DNA of 64,000 nucleotides from Novosphingobium sp. EMRT-2. Its GTDB lineage: Bacteria > Pseudomonadota > Alphaproteobacteria > Sphingomonadales > Sphingomonadaceae. The stretch's first letter is position 1. Each line of letters begins with the position of its first letter. The position numbers and the translations under genes were made by a program. The notes below the pieces were generated by a model. It worked only from the letters and a program-made list of their open reading frames with translations. It made no database searches and was not told the DNA's origin. The stretch spans positions 3,604,043 to 3,668,042 of the forward strand of contig NZ_CP039695.1 of NCBI RefSeq assembly GCF_005145025.1. The letters run 5' to 3'. Positions 27,048 to 36,024 of this stretch are shown here, piece by piece.

Positions 27048-28985
27048 CTACTTCTCGCCCAGCAGGTTGGCCTTCCAGAAGCCGATCTCCGTCCAGAACT
27101 GGTAGTCGGCGTTCTCCTTCTTGGCGAAGCCGTGGCCTTCGTTGAGCCCCACGATGTGCCAGGCCGGGCGGCCCTTGGCGCGCACGGCGGCCACCATCTG
27201 GTCAGCCTCGCTCTTGGGAACGCGCGGATCGTTGGCGCCGGTCACCACCATCAGGGGAATGGTCAGGCGGTCCACGCTGGTCAGCGGGGAGATCGCGGTC
27301 AGTTGTGCGCGCTGCTTCGGATCGCGCTCGTCGCCATATTCGGCGCGGCGCAGATCGCGGCGATAGCCCTGCGTGTTTTCGAGGAAGGTGACGAAGTTGC
27401 TGATCGCGACGATGCAGTCCGCCGCCTTCAGCCGGTCGCCATAGCGGATCGCGGAGGCATAGCACATGTAGCCGCCATAGGAGCCGCCGGTGACCGCCAT
27501 CCGCGCCGGATCGATCGCCGGATCGGACTGAAGCCGGTCGAGCAGCGGGCCGATGTCCTTCACCGAATCCTCGCGCCGGAACGGGCCGTTGTCCAACCCG
27601 ACGAAGCGCTTGCCGAAGCCCGACGATCCGCGCACATTGGGATAGAACACCGCGATGCCCAGTTCGTTGATGAGGTAGTTGACCCGCCCCTTGAAGCCGG
27701 GCGTGGTCTGTCCTTCCGGCCCGCCGTGGATGTTCACGATCAGCGGCCTCTTGCCCGGGAACTTCGCGGGATCGGGGCGGTAGAGGAAGCCGGTGACGGT
27801 CTCGCCATCGAAGCTCTTTACCTGCACCAGTTCGGGATCGACGTTGGCGGCAGGATCGAGGCCGCCGGTCTCGCTGGTGGTCCAGCGCGTGGCCGCCAGC
27901 GTCTTCGGATCGACGGCGAAGGCGTCCGCCGGCACCTTGGCGGAGGACAGCGTCAGCCCCACCGTGCCCCATGGCGCGACCTTGAGCGTGGAGATCACGC
28001 CCGCCGGCAGCGCGGTGACATCGCGGACGGTGCCGGTTTTCGGGTCCAGCAGGCGCAACTTCGAGATTCCGGTTTCGTTGACGGCATAGGCGATGAAGCT
28101 GCCATCGTCCGCGATCGAGAATTCCTCGACATCTCCTTTTGCGTCGGGCGCGCGTGGCGAGAACTTGCCGGTCCGGGGATCGAGCGTGCCCAGCCGCTGG
28201 TAGTCCGATCCCTCGTCGCTCGTCACCCACAGCGTGCCATCCGCTGCGAAATCGGCAGCGGCGTAGGAGATCGGCTTGGCATGGTCGCCGATCGGGGTGA
28301 GCTTGCCGCTGGCAATATCCAGCCACCACAGGTTGCTCTTCTGGATCGAGATGTATTCGCGCACCACCGCGCCCTTGCCGTCGGGCGAGAAGCCGGCGAC
28401 CGACCAGCCGCCGCCCTTGACCTGCGCGACCAAGCGATTGGTCGCGGGATTGCGCGGGTTCACCACGTAGAGATCGGAATCGACGCCGTTGCGGCGCGTG
28501 GAACTGTACGCGATCCATTGCCCGTCATGGCTGAAGGCCTGGAATTCGTTGCGGCTCTTGCCATCGGTCAGCAGCGTCAGGCGGCCGTTCTTCAGCGTGT
28601 AGAGCTGGAAGAATTCGTCTCCGCCCTTGTCCTTGCGCACCACCAGCGTGCCGTCGTTCGGCGCGTACCAGCCGGCCAGCGGCTCCGCTTCGAAGCTGAT
28701 CTGCTGGCGCGCCATGCCGGGGCCGGCCACGGTGTGCAACTGCGGCACGCTGGCGAAGCGGGTAGAGATCAGCATGCCGCGCGTGGTCGGGTTCCAGTCA
28801 AGGAAAGCGGCGGTGCGGTATTCCATGTAGGGTCGCGTGGCATCGACCACCGCCATCGGCACCGGCGGCGCGCCATCCACGGCAATGGTGGCAGGCTTTG
28901 GAGCGTCCTGCGCCAGCAGCGAGGCGGGAGCGATGGCAGCGGCCATGGCGATTGGGGCGGTCAGGGCGAGAAGACGAGCGCGCAT
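27048..28985 (-). CDS. S9 family prolyl oligopeptidase-like serine peptidase, exported
   Basis: A 645-residue protein with a signal peptide (about 1-26, ending SLLAQ), a beta-propeller domain (about 60-390, repeats such as FSHDGQWIAYSSTRRNG and FSPDGKGAVVREY) and a C-terminal alpha/beta hydrolase. The catalytic Ser is in TGGSYGGYMCYAS (about 490), Asp in VVTGANDPRVP and His in GLNEGHGFAKKEN. It is an acylaminoacyl-peptidase type enzyme, likely periplasmic. The start at 28985 is set by the signal peptide; the open frame continues far upstream without support. Confidence 0.92.
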   Translation of the reverse strand: MRARLLALTAPIAMAAAIAPASLLAQDAPKPATIAVDGAPPVPMAVVDATRPYMEYRTAAFLDWNPTTRGMLISTRFASVPQLHTVAGPGMARQQISFEAEPLAGWYAPNDGTLVVRKDKGGDEFFQLYTLKNGRLTLLTDGKSRNEFQAFSHDGQWIAYSSTRRNGVDSDLYVVNPRNPATNRLVAQVKGGGWSVAGFSPDGKGAVVREYISIQKSNLWWLDIASGKLTPIGDHAKPISYAAADFAADGTLWVTSDEGSDYQRLGTLDPRTGKFSPRAPDAKGDVEEFSIADDGSFIAYAVNETGISKLRLLDPKTGTVRDVTALPAGVISTLKVAPWGTVGLTLSSAKVPADAFAVDPKTLAATRWTTSETGGLDPAANVDPELVQVKSFDGETVTGFLYRPDPAKFPGKRPLIVNIHGGPEGQTTPGFKGRVNYLINELGIAVFYPNVRGSSGFGKRFVGLDNGPFRREDSVKDIGPLLDRLQSDPAIDPARMAVTGGSYGGYMCYASAIRYGDRLKAADCIVAISNFVTFLENTQGYRRDLRRAEYGDERDPKQRAQLTAISPLTSVDRLTIPLMVVTGANDPRVPKSEADQMVAAVRAKGRPAWHIVGLNEGHGFAKKENADYQFWTEIGFWKANLLGEK

Positions 28986-29174
28986 CGGGTTCTCCGGTCC
29001 GGAACAGGGCGTTGCGTAGGACGCCGGTTGTGGCCGCGCACGGCGCGGTCCGCAACGTCCTTTTGACCGGCGCGCGGCGGCCGATTGTTGCACCCGTGCA
29101 GCAAACCTTTCCTGGCGCGGCTCTGGTCCCCGAACGGCGGATTGGCTAGGCAGGGCCGCAAAGGAGACCCGCCG

Positions 29175-29585
29175 ATGAGCCGTGCCGCAACGCTTGCCCT
29201 TCTCGAAACCTATTATGGCGCGTTCAACGCCGGGGACTGGGAGGGGATGCTGGCGTGCCTGTCCGATGACGTGGCGCACGACATCAACCAGGGCGAACGG
29301 CAGGTGGGCAAGGACAAGTTCCGCGCCTTCATCGCACACATGGAACGCTGCTATCGCGAGCGACTGGAAGACATCGTGCTGATGGCGAACGAGGACGGTA
29401 CGCGCGCGGCGGCGGAATTCGTGGTGCATGGCGAATACCTGACAACGGACGAGGGACTGCCCGAAGCCGACGGGCAGACCTATGTCCTGCCGGCGGGCGC
29501 TTTCCTCACCATCGCAGATGGCCGGATCACGCGGCTGACTATGTATTACAATCTGGCCGACTGGACGGCGCAAGTGGTCGGTTGA
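29175..29585 (+). CDS. NTF2-like / ketosteroid-isomerase-type protein
   Basis: A 136-residue SnoaL/NTF2-like fold protein: LETYYGAFNAGDWEGMLACL then SDDVAHDINQGERQVGKDKF and a C-terminal ITRLTMYYNLADW. Its active site or ligand is unknown. AAGGAG at 29161-29166 decides the start. Its stop overlaps the start of the GNAT gene (TGATG), and the nitrilase gene overlaps in turn, so three genes form one tightly coupled unit. Confidence 0.8.
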   Translation: MSRAATLALLETYYGAFNAGDWEGMLACLSDDVAHDINQGERQVGKDKFRAFIAHMERCYRERLEDIVLMANEDGTRAAAEFVVHGEYLTTDEGLPEADGQTYVLPAGAFLTIADGRITRLTMYYNLADWTAQVVG

Positions 29586-30196
29586 TGGCTGCCGCCGACC
29601 GCGCACGGAGCGGAATCGCCGTCCGCCCGCTGACCGGGGAGGAGATCGCCGTCGTGCTGGGCGATCTCGCCGAGCTGCGCATCCGCGTCTTCGCGGCCTG
29701 GCCCTATCTCTATGACGGCGACGCGGCTTATGAGGCGGAATACCTGCGCGAATATGCCGCCGCGCCCGATGCGGTGCTGGTCGCTGCGTTCGACGGGGAT
29801 CGCGTGGTCGGCGCGGCCACGGCGGCGCCGATGCTGCACCAGAAGGAGGAGTTCCGTGCCCCGTTCGAGGCGCGCGGACTGGATGTGGCGCGGCTGTTCT
29901 ACTTCGGCGAAAGCGTGCTGCTGCCCGCATACCGGGGCCACGGCATTGGCCACGCCTTCTTCGACCATCGCGAGGCGCAGGCGCGGCACTGCGGCGCGGA
30001 CGCGGCCTGCTTCGCGGCGGTGATCCGCCCCGGCGACCATCCGGCACGGCCGACGGGCTATACTCCGCTCGATGCGTTCTGGACGAAGCGCGGCTATGCG
30101 CCGATCGAAGGGCTGGTAACCGGCCTCGGCTGGAAGGAACATGGCGAGGACGGGGAAAGCGTGAAACCCATGCAGTACTGGTTGCGGCAATGGTGA
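29585..30196 (+). CDS. GNAT family N-acetyltransferase
   Basis: A 203-residue GNAT fold. Its recognisable core is VLVAAFDGDRVVGAATAAPM (beta4), FYFGESVLLPAYRGHGIGHA (acetyl-CoA loop, RGHGIGHAFF) and the later strand CFAAVIRPGDHP. Its substrate is unknown. ATG 29585 shares a base with the previous stop. Its tail overlaps the nitrilase start by 7 bp. GNAT and nitrilase domains are fused in some bacteria, so acting on the same compound is plausible. Confidence 0.85.
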   Translation: MAAADRARSGIAVRPLTGEEIAVVLGDLAELRIRVFAAWPYLYDGDAAYEAEYLREYAAAPDAVLVAAFDGDRVVGAATAAPMLHQKEEFRAPFEARGLDVARLFYFGESVLLPAYRGHGIGHAFFDHREAQARHCGADAACFAAVIRPGDHPARPTGYTPLDAFWTKRGYAPIEGLVTGLGWKEHGEDGESVKPMQYWLRQW

Positions 30197-31089
30197 ACTG
30201 GCGCGTCGCGGCGGCGCAGTATCCGATCGACCGGCTTGTCGACTGGGACGCCTATGCCGCCAAAGTCGCGCAATGGGTGGCGCAGGCAGCGGAGGGAGGC
30301 GCGGCGCTGGCGGTGTTTCCCGAATATGGCGCGATGGAACTCGCGTCGCTCGATCCGGCGACGATGGGCGATCTGGCGGGATCGATCGAGACGGTTTCGG
30401 CGCTGTTGCCGCGCGTCGATGCGTTCCATGCCGACCTGGCCGCGCGGCACGGGATGCACATCCTGGCCGCCAGCGCACCGCGCAAGGATGCCGACGGGCG
30501 CTTCCGCAACGCAGCGCGGCTGTTCGCGCCGAACGGGCGGATAGGCGTGCAGGACAAGCTGGTGATGACCCGCTTCGAGCACGAACAATGGGGCATCGCG
30601 GCGGGCACGGGCCTCAAACTGTTCGAGACGGCGCTTGGCAGACTTGCGGTAAACATCTGCTATGACAGCGAATTTCCGCTGTTGGCTCGGGCGTTGGTGG
30701 AAGCGGGGGCGGAGGTTATCCTCGTCCCCTCGTGCACGGATTCGCTGCACGGATACTGGCGCGTGCGGATCGGTGCCCAGGCGCGGGCGCTGGAAGGGCA
30801 GTGCTACACCGTGCAATCGCCCACGGTGGGCGAGGCGGCGTGGTCCCCGGCGGTCGACGTCAATCGCGGCGCGGCGGCGGTCTATGGCCCGCCCGACCGG
30901 GGCATGCCGGCCGATGGCGTGCTGGCGATCGGCACGGAGAACGCGCCCGGCTGGGTTTTCGCCGAGATCGATACCGCGCGCGTGGCAGACTTGCGCGCGG
31001 ACGGCGGCGTGCTCAACGCGCGCCACTGGGCCGAACAGCCCGGCGCGCAGGCGGTGCTGCCGGCGGTCGAGATCGTATCGCTGCTGTAG
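30190..31089 (+). CDS. Carbon-nitrogen hydrolase (nitrilase superfamily)
   Basis: A 299-residue amidase with the Glu-Lys-Cys triad: Glu in AVFPEYGAME, Lys in VQDKLVMTRFE, Cys in VNICYDSEFPLLARAL. It hydrolyses an amide or carbamoyl bond; the substrate is not evident. It overlaps the acetyltransferase gene upstream, so the pair is likely translationally coupled. Confidence 0.9.
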   Translation: MVNWRVAAAQYPIDRLVDWDAYAAKVAQWVAQAAEGGAALAVFPEYGAMELASLDPATMGDLAGSIETVSALLPRVDAFHADLAARHGMHILAASAPRKDADGRFRNAARLFAPNGRIGVQDKLVMTRFEHEQWGIAAGTGLKLFETALGRLAVNICYDSEFPLLARALVEAGAEVILVPSCTDSLHGYWRVRIGAQARALEGQCYTVQSPTVGEAAWSPAVDVNRGAAAVYGPPDRGMPADGVLAIGTENAPGWVFAEIDTARVADLRADGGVLNARHWAEQPGAQAVLPAVEIVSLL

Positions 31090-31151
31090 GCGCTTGTCAC
31101 ATGGCTGTCGTGTGGCGATCCTAGCGCGGTCTCTGGAATGAGGAGACGGCC

Positions 31152-32273
31152 ATGACGATGGGATTTTCGCGGCGGAGCATAATGGCGATGGTAGCGGGAA
31201 TGGGTGTAGCCGTGCTGGGCGGGGGCTCTGCTCTGGCCAACGCGCGTCAGCGTCCCGCGAAGCCGCTGCTCCTGGCGCATCGCGGCTGTTCGGCGCTGCG
31301 GCCGGAACATACGCTGGCCTCCTACGCGAAAGCGATCGCCGACGGGGCCGATTTCATCGAGCCGGACCTTGTCGCCACGAAGGACGGCGTGCTGGTGGCC
31401 CGGCACGAGAACAACATCGCCGAAACCACCGACGTCGCCGCGCATCCCGCATTCGCCGCGCGCAGGGCAGTGAAAGTGATCGACGGCGAGAAGCTGGAAG
31501 GCTGGTTCACCGAGGATTTCACCCTGGCCGAATTGAAGACGCTGCGGGCGAAGGAGCGGCTCGGCGCGCTGCGGCCGGAAAGCATGGGGTACGACGGGCA
31601 GTTTCAGATCGTCACCTTCGAGGAGGTGATCGATTTCGTCGCGGCCGAAGCGGCGGCGCGCGGACGAACGATCGGGATCATTCCCGAGATCAAGCATTCG
31701 ACCTATTTCAACGGCATTGGCCTGCCGGTGGAGGACCTGTTTCTGGCGCGGGTGAGAGCCAGCCGGGTGCTGGCCACGATGCCGATGATCGTCCAGTCGT
31801 TCGAAATCGCCAATCTCAAGCGGCTGCGCACGATGCTGGCGGGCATGGCCAACGTCCAGTTGATGCAGTTGATCGATGACGATGCACAGCGTCCGGCCGA
31901 CGTGGCGGCGGTGGATGGCGCGCTGACCTATGGTGCGATGCTGACGCCGGCGGGGCTGGCGGAGATCGCCGGCTATGCCGACTGGGTGGCCCCGGCCACG
32001 CGGCGGATCATCCCGCTCGGCGCCGATGGCCGGTTGGCGGCACCGACGTCGCTGGTGGAGGACGCGCACAAGGCCGGCCTGCTCGTGGGCACGTGGACGT
32101 TCCGGCCGGAGAACACGTTCATCGCAGGCGATTTCCGTGATAGCGGCGATGCGAAGGCGCGCAATCCGGAAGGCAGCGTGCGCGAGATCCGGCGCTATCT
32201 GCAAACCGGTCTGGATGGGTTCTTCACCGATGATCCCGCGCTTGGCTATCGCGCATTGCATGTGTCGCGATAG
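31152..32273 (+). CDS. Exported glycerophosphodiester phosphodiesterase
   Basis: A 373-residue GDPD domain protein, GlpQ-like. Catalytic residues are in LLAHRGCSALRPEHTLASYA (His-Arg and Glu), FIEPDLVATKDGVLVARHEN (Glu, Asp, His) and IIPEIKH; the end is GLDGFFTDDP. It splits glycerophosphodiesters to glycerol-3-phosphate and an alcohol, using Ca or Mg. The N-terminus has a twin-arginine-like SRRSIM followed by a hydrophobic stretch, suggesting Tat or Sec export. A 62-bp gap and RBS GAGGAG precede it. Confidence 0.9.
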   Translation: MTMGFSRRSIMAMVAGMGVAVLGGGSALANARQRPAKPLLLAHRGCSALRPEHTLASYAKAIADGADFIEPDLVATKDGVLVARHENNIAETTDVAAHPAFAARRAVKVIDGEKLEGWFTEDFTLAELKTLRAKERLGALRPESMGYDGQFQIVTFEEVIDFVAAEAAARGRTIGIIPEIKHSTYFNGIGLPVEDLFLARVRASRVLATMPMIVQSFEIANLKRLRTMLAGMANVQLMQLIDDDAQRPADVAAVDGALTYGAMLTPAGLAEIAGYADWVAPATRRIIPLGADGRLAAPTSLVEDAHKAGLLVGTWTFRPENTFIAGDFRDSGDAKARNPEGSVREIRRYLQTGLDGFFTDDPALGYRALHVSR

Positions 32274-32341
32274 GGGGGTGACGCCCGATTTTCCTTGCGC
32301 TACGCAAGGGAAATGATCGCATTTGAAACCAGGTGGCGCTG

Positions 32342-34540
32342 ATGGACGCCGCCGAGCAGGTCCACCAGCAGTTCCTTGCCGCGCTCGATGGCGGCGGGCT
32401 GCGGCGGCGTTCCAACCTGGGATTGGCCGACGTGGGGCTGGCGCCCGAACGCGCCGCCGCGCTGCTCCACAGCCAGATGCTCAGCCGTCAGCTCGACCGG
32501 CTTTCGCGCAAGCTGCAGGCGCGGGGCGAGGGGTTCTACACCATCGGATCGTCCGGACACGAAGGCAACGCCACGCTGGCCGAGGCGTTGCGCACCGACG
32601 ATATAGCGTTCCTCCACTATCGCGATGCGGCATTCCAGATCCACCGCGCCGGGCGCGTGCCGGGCGAGAACCCGGCGTGGGACATGCTGCTGTCGTTCAC
32701 CGCCTCGGCGGAAGACCCGATCTCGGGCGGGCGGCACAAGGTGCTGGGATCGAAGCGGCTGGCCATTCCGCCGCAGACCAGCACGATCGCCAGCCATCTG
32801 CCCAAGGCGGTTGGCGCGGCCTTTTCCATCGGTATCGCCCGCCGGATGGGGCTGGAGGACACACCGCTGGCGCAGGATGGCGTGGTGCTGTGCAGCTTCG
32901 GCGATGCATCGGCCAACCATTCCACCGCGCAAGGGGCGATCAACACCGCCGCCTGGGCCGCGTTCCAGGGCACGCCGCTGCCGCTGGTGTTCCTCTGCGA
33001 GGACAACGGCATCGGTATTTCCACGCGCACGCCGCAGGGGTGGATCGAGGCGAACTTTTCCGGACGCGCCGGGCTACATTATATCCAGTGCGACGGCAGC
33101 GATCTGGTCGATGCCTGGCGCGGTGCGCGCGAGGCGGTCGATTATGCCCGCCGCCATCGCAAGCCGGTATTCCTGCACATGCGCACGGTGCGGCTCTATG
33201 GCCATGCCGGCAACGACGTGCAGCTTGTCTATCTGTCCAAGGACGATATCCGGCGTGACGAGGAGCGTGATCCGTTGCTGTCGAGCGCGGCCCTGCTGAT
33301 CGAGGAAGGCGTGATGACCGCCGCCGACGTGCGGCGTGAATACGACGCGATCGAGGCATCGTTGCTGCGGCAGGTGGAACTGGCGATCCGGCGGCCCAAG
33401 CTGAAGGATGCGGCCGAAGTGATGGCCAGCATCGTGCCGCCCAAGCGCGAAGGCGGGGAGCATCCCGTTCCGGCGGCGGAGGCTCGCGCGGCGCTGTTCG
33501 CCGACGATGCCGCGCAGATGGAGAAGCCGCAGCACATGGCGCGCCTGCTGTCGTGGGCGATGGCGGACCTGCTGCTGCAATATCCCAACGCCATCGTCTG
33601 CGGTGAGGACGTGGGGCCGAAGGGCGGCGTCTATAACTGCACGGCCAAGCTGCATCAGCGCTTCGGTTCGGCGCGCGTGATCAACACGCTGCTGGACGAA
33701 CAGGCGATCCTGGGCCTTGCCATTGGCGCGGCGCACAACGGCCTGCTGCCGATGCCGGAAATCCAGTTCCTGGCCTATGTCCACAATGCCGAGGACCAGA
33801 TCCGGGGCGAGGCGGCCACGCTCTCGTTCTTCTCGAACGGGCAATACACCAACCCTATGGTCGTGCGGATCGCCGGGCTGCCCTACCAGAAGGGTTTCGG
33901 CGGCCACTTCCACAACGACAACTCGCTGGCCGTGTTCCGCGACATTCCCGGCGTGGTGCTGGCGGTGCCGTCGAACGGGCGCGATGCCGTGGCGATGCTG
34001 CGCGAATGCGTGCGGCTGGCACACGAGGAACAGCGCGTGGTGGTGTTCGTGGAGCCGATCGCGCTCTACATGACGCGCGATCTTCATGCCGAGGGCGATG
34101 GCCTGTGGACAAGCGTCTATCAGGCGCCGAGCGAGGGTGCGGTGCGGCTCGGCGAAATCGGCGTACATGGCGACGGTACTGATCTTGCCGTGGTGACGTA
34201 TGGCAACGGCGTTTATCTCTCGCTGCAGGCGCAGAAGCTGCTGGCGGAGAAGGGCGTTGCGGTGCGGGTGATCGATCTGCGCTGGATCGCGCCGCTGGCG
34301 GAGGATGCGCTGCTCGAAGCGGTCGCGCCCTGCGGCAAGGTGCTGATCGTCGACGAATGCCGCGAGACCGGATCGCAGAGCGAAGCGCTGATGGCGCTGT
34401 TCGCCGAACGCGCGGGCGGCCAGCCGGCGGCGCGGATCGCGGCGACCGACAGCTTCATCCCACTGGCCCGCGCGGCGACGCATACGCTGCCGAGCCGCGA
34501 CATGATCGTGGCCAAGGCGCTGGAGATGGCGCGTGGCTAA
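32342..34540 (+). CDS. Fused alpha/beta E1 component of a 2-oxoacid dehydrogenase
   Basis: Thiamine-diphosphate decarboxylase with both E1 halves in one 732-residue chain. The alpha half (about 1-370) has HYRDAAFQIHRAG, the TPP motif GDASANHSTAQGA and EDNGIGISTRTP. The beta half (about 390-732) has CGEDVGPKGGVYN, LLDEQAILGLAIGAA and DECRETGSQSEALMALF. Such fused E1 proteins decarboxylate branched-chain or related 2-oxo acids. ATG 32342 has AGGTGG 8 bp upstream. No E2 or E3 gene is in the window. The stop overlaps the next gene by 8 bp, a FabD-like transferase. Confidence 0.9.
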   Translation: MDAAEQVHQQFLAALDGGGLRRRSNLGLADVGLAPERAAALLHSQMLSRQLDRLSRKLQARGEGFYTIGSSGHEGNATLAEALRTDDIAFLHYRDAAFQIHRAGRVPGENPAWDMLLSFTASAEDPISGGRHKVLGSKRLAIPPQTSTIASHLPKAVGAAFSIGIARRMGLEDTPLAQDGVVLCSFGDASANHSTAQGAINTAAWAAFQGTPLPLVFLCEDNGIGISTRTPQGWIEANFSGRAGLHYIQCDGSDLVDAWRGAREAVDYARRHRKPVFLHMRTVRLYGHAGNDVQLVYLSKDDIRRDEERDPLLSSAALLIEEGVMTAADVRREYDAIEASLLRQVELAIRRPKLKDAAEVMASIVPPKREGGEHPVPAAEARAALFADDAAQMEKPQHMARLLSWAMADLLLQYPNAIVCGEDVGPKGGVYNCTAKLHQRFGSARVINTLLDEQAILGLAIGAAHNGLLPMPEIQFLAYVHNAEDQIRGEAATLSFFSNGQYTNPMVVRIAGLPYQKGFGGHFHNDNSLAVFRDIPGVVLAVPSNGRDAVAMLRECVRLAHEEQRVVVFVEPIALYMTRDLHAEGDGLWTSVYQAPSEGAVRLGEIGVHGDGTDLAVVTYGNGVYLSLQAQKLLAEKGVAVRVIDLRWIAPLAEDALLEAVAPCGKVLIVDECRETGSQSEALMALFAERAGGQPAARIAATDSFIPLARAATHTLPSRDMIVAKALEMARG

Positions 34541-35546
34541 GCAGTCCATCCTTGTCGTCTGTCCGGGGCGGGGCACTTACAACGCGCCGGAGCTGGGTTA
34601 TCTGGCGCGGCACCATGGCGGCCGGGCGGAACTCGCCGCGTTCGATGCCCTGCGCGCGCGCCATGGCGCGCCGACGCTGAGCGAACTGGACGGCGCGGCG
34701 AAGTTCAGCCCGTCGCTCCACACGCGCGGCGATATCGCGGCGCCATTGATCTATGCCGCGTCGTACCTCGACTTCCTCAGCATCGATCGCGACCGGTTCG
34801 AGGTGGTGGCGGTGACCGGCAATTCGATGGGCTGGTACACCGCGCTGGCCTGCGCGGGCGCGGTCTCGGGCGAGCACGGCTTTGCCATCGCCGATGCCAT
34901 GGGCGTCAATTCGCAGAAGCACGCTCCCGGCGGGCAGGCGGTGCTGGTGCTGGCGGGCGAGGACTGGCGCGTCGATCCCGCGCTGCGTCGGGCGGTGGAC
35001 GCGGCGATGGCGCGCCATGGCGTGCTGCCCTCGATCCATCTCGGCGGGATGCTGGTGGTGGCGGGAAGCAAGGCCGCGCTCGATGCGCTGGAAAAGGACC
35101 TGCCGGAGCTATCGCGTCCACCCTTGCGGCTGGCCGGCCACGGCCCGTTCCACACGCCGCTGATGGCGGAAAGCGCCAACGCGGCGCGGGCAAGTCTGCC
35201 GGCCACCTGGTTCGGCCGTCCGGACGTGCCGCTGATCGATGGGCGCGGCCGGATCTGGCGGCGCTTCGAAAGCGATGGGGAAAGCCTGTGGGATTACACC
35301 TTCGGGCACCAGATCCTCGCGCCCTATGACTTCACCACCGCGATGACCGTGGCCATCCGCGAGTTCGCGCCGGAACGGATCGTGCTGCTGGGTCCGGGCG
35401 AAACGCTGGGCGGGGCGATCGGGCAAGTGCTCGTCGCGCTGAATTGGCTGGACATCGGCTGCAAGGATGCGTTTTCATCGCGGCAAGGAGAGGATGCGTA
35501 CCTGATCGGCATGGGGAGACCCGGCCAGCGGGAGTACGTCATCTGA
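34533..35546 (+). CDS. FabD-like acyltransferase (ACP S-malonyltransferase fold)
   Basis: A 337-residue protein with the acyltransferase nucleophile motif VTGNSMGWYTALACAG (GxSxG, Ser about 95) and the catalytic His in GHGPFHTPLMAES (about 208). FabD transfers malonyl from CoA to ACP, but this protein has an unusual start (VVCPGRGTYNAPELGYLARH) and a variant middle, and no fatty-acid genes adjoin. The GTG start overlaps the E1 gene by 8 bp. The acyl donor may therefore be the product of the E1-containing complex; that is inference. Confidence 0.8.
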   Translation: MAKQSILVVCPGRGTYNAPELGYLARHHGGRAELAAFDALRARHGAPTLSELDGAAKFSPSLHTRGDIAAPLIYAASYLDFLSIDRDRFEVVAVTGNSMGWYTALACAGAVSGEHGFAIADAMGVNSQKHAPGGQAVLVLAGEDWRVDPALRRAVDAAMARHGVLPSIHLGGMLVVAGSKAALDALEKDLPELSRPPLRLAGHGPFHTPLMAESANAARASLPATWFGRPDVPLIDGRGRIWRRFESDGESLWDYTFGHQILAPYDFTTAMTVAIREFAPERIVLLGPGETLGGAIGQVLVALNWLDIGCKDAFSSRQGEDAYLIGMGRPGQREYVI

Positions 35547-35559
35547 TGAAAACAATCTT

Positions 35560-36024
35560 GTGAACCAGCCATCCGTGCTGTTCGTGTGCCTCGGGAACAT
35601 CTGCCGTTCGCCGATGGCGGAGGCAGCGTTGCGCGCGCGGGCCGCGGAGGCCGGGATCGCGGTGACGGTCGATTCCGCCGGCACCGGGGACTGGCATGTC
35701 GGCCGCCCGCCCGATCGCCGCGCGATCATCGAGGCGGGGCGCCACGGCATCGACATATCCGGCTATCGCGCGCGCCAGGCGAAGGCGGAGGATTTTCTGC
35801 GCTTCAGCCATATCTTCGCGCTCGATCCGCAGAACCTGCGCGACTTGCAGACCATCGCCCCGCGCCGGCATCTGGCCCGGCTCGGCCTGCTGATGGACCT
35901 CGTGCCCGGTCGCGAAGGGACGGCGGTGATCGATCCCTACTACGGCGAGGCCGAGGACTTCGAGCGCGCCTGGGCCGACGTGAGCGCGGCGGCGGACGTG
36001 CTGATCGGGCGGCTGGGGCGCTAG
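35560..36024 (+). CDS. Low-molecular-weight protein-tyrosine phosphatase
   Basis: A 154-residue LMW-PTP. The P-loop is [14 protein letters not shown] (Cys-x5-Arg, about 9-15) and the general acid Asp is in [13 protein letters not shown]. The GTG start at 35560 is consistent with the family N-terminus. It lies 13 bp downstream of the FabD-like gene and is probably co-transcribed. Its stop overlaps the stop of the convergent CysK-like gene in a shared CTAG (36021-36024). Confidence 0.92.
   Translation: MNQPSVLFVCLGNICRSPMAEAALRARAAEAGIAVTVDSAGTGDWHVGRPPDRRAIIEAGRHGIDISGYRARQAKAEDFLRFSHIFALDPQNLRDLQTIAPRRHLARLGLLMDLVPGREGTAVIDPYYGEAEDFERAWADVSAAADVLIGRLGR

Noticed and set aside
27132..29066. 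Plus-strand 644-codon frame opposite the S9 peptidase
   Set aside because: The peptidase has a signal peptide and complete catalytic triad; the opposite frame has no recognisable features.
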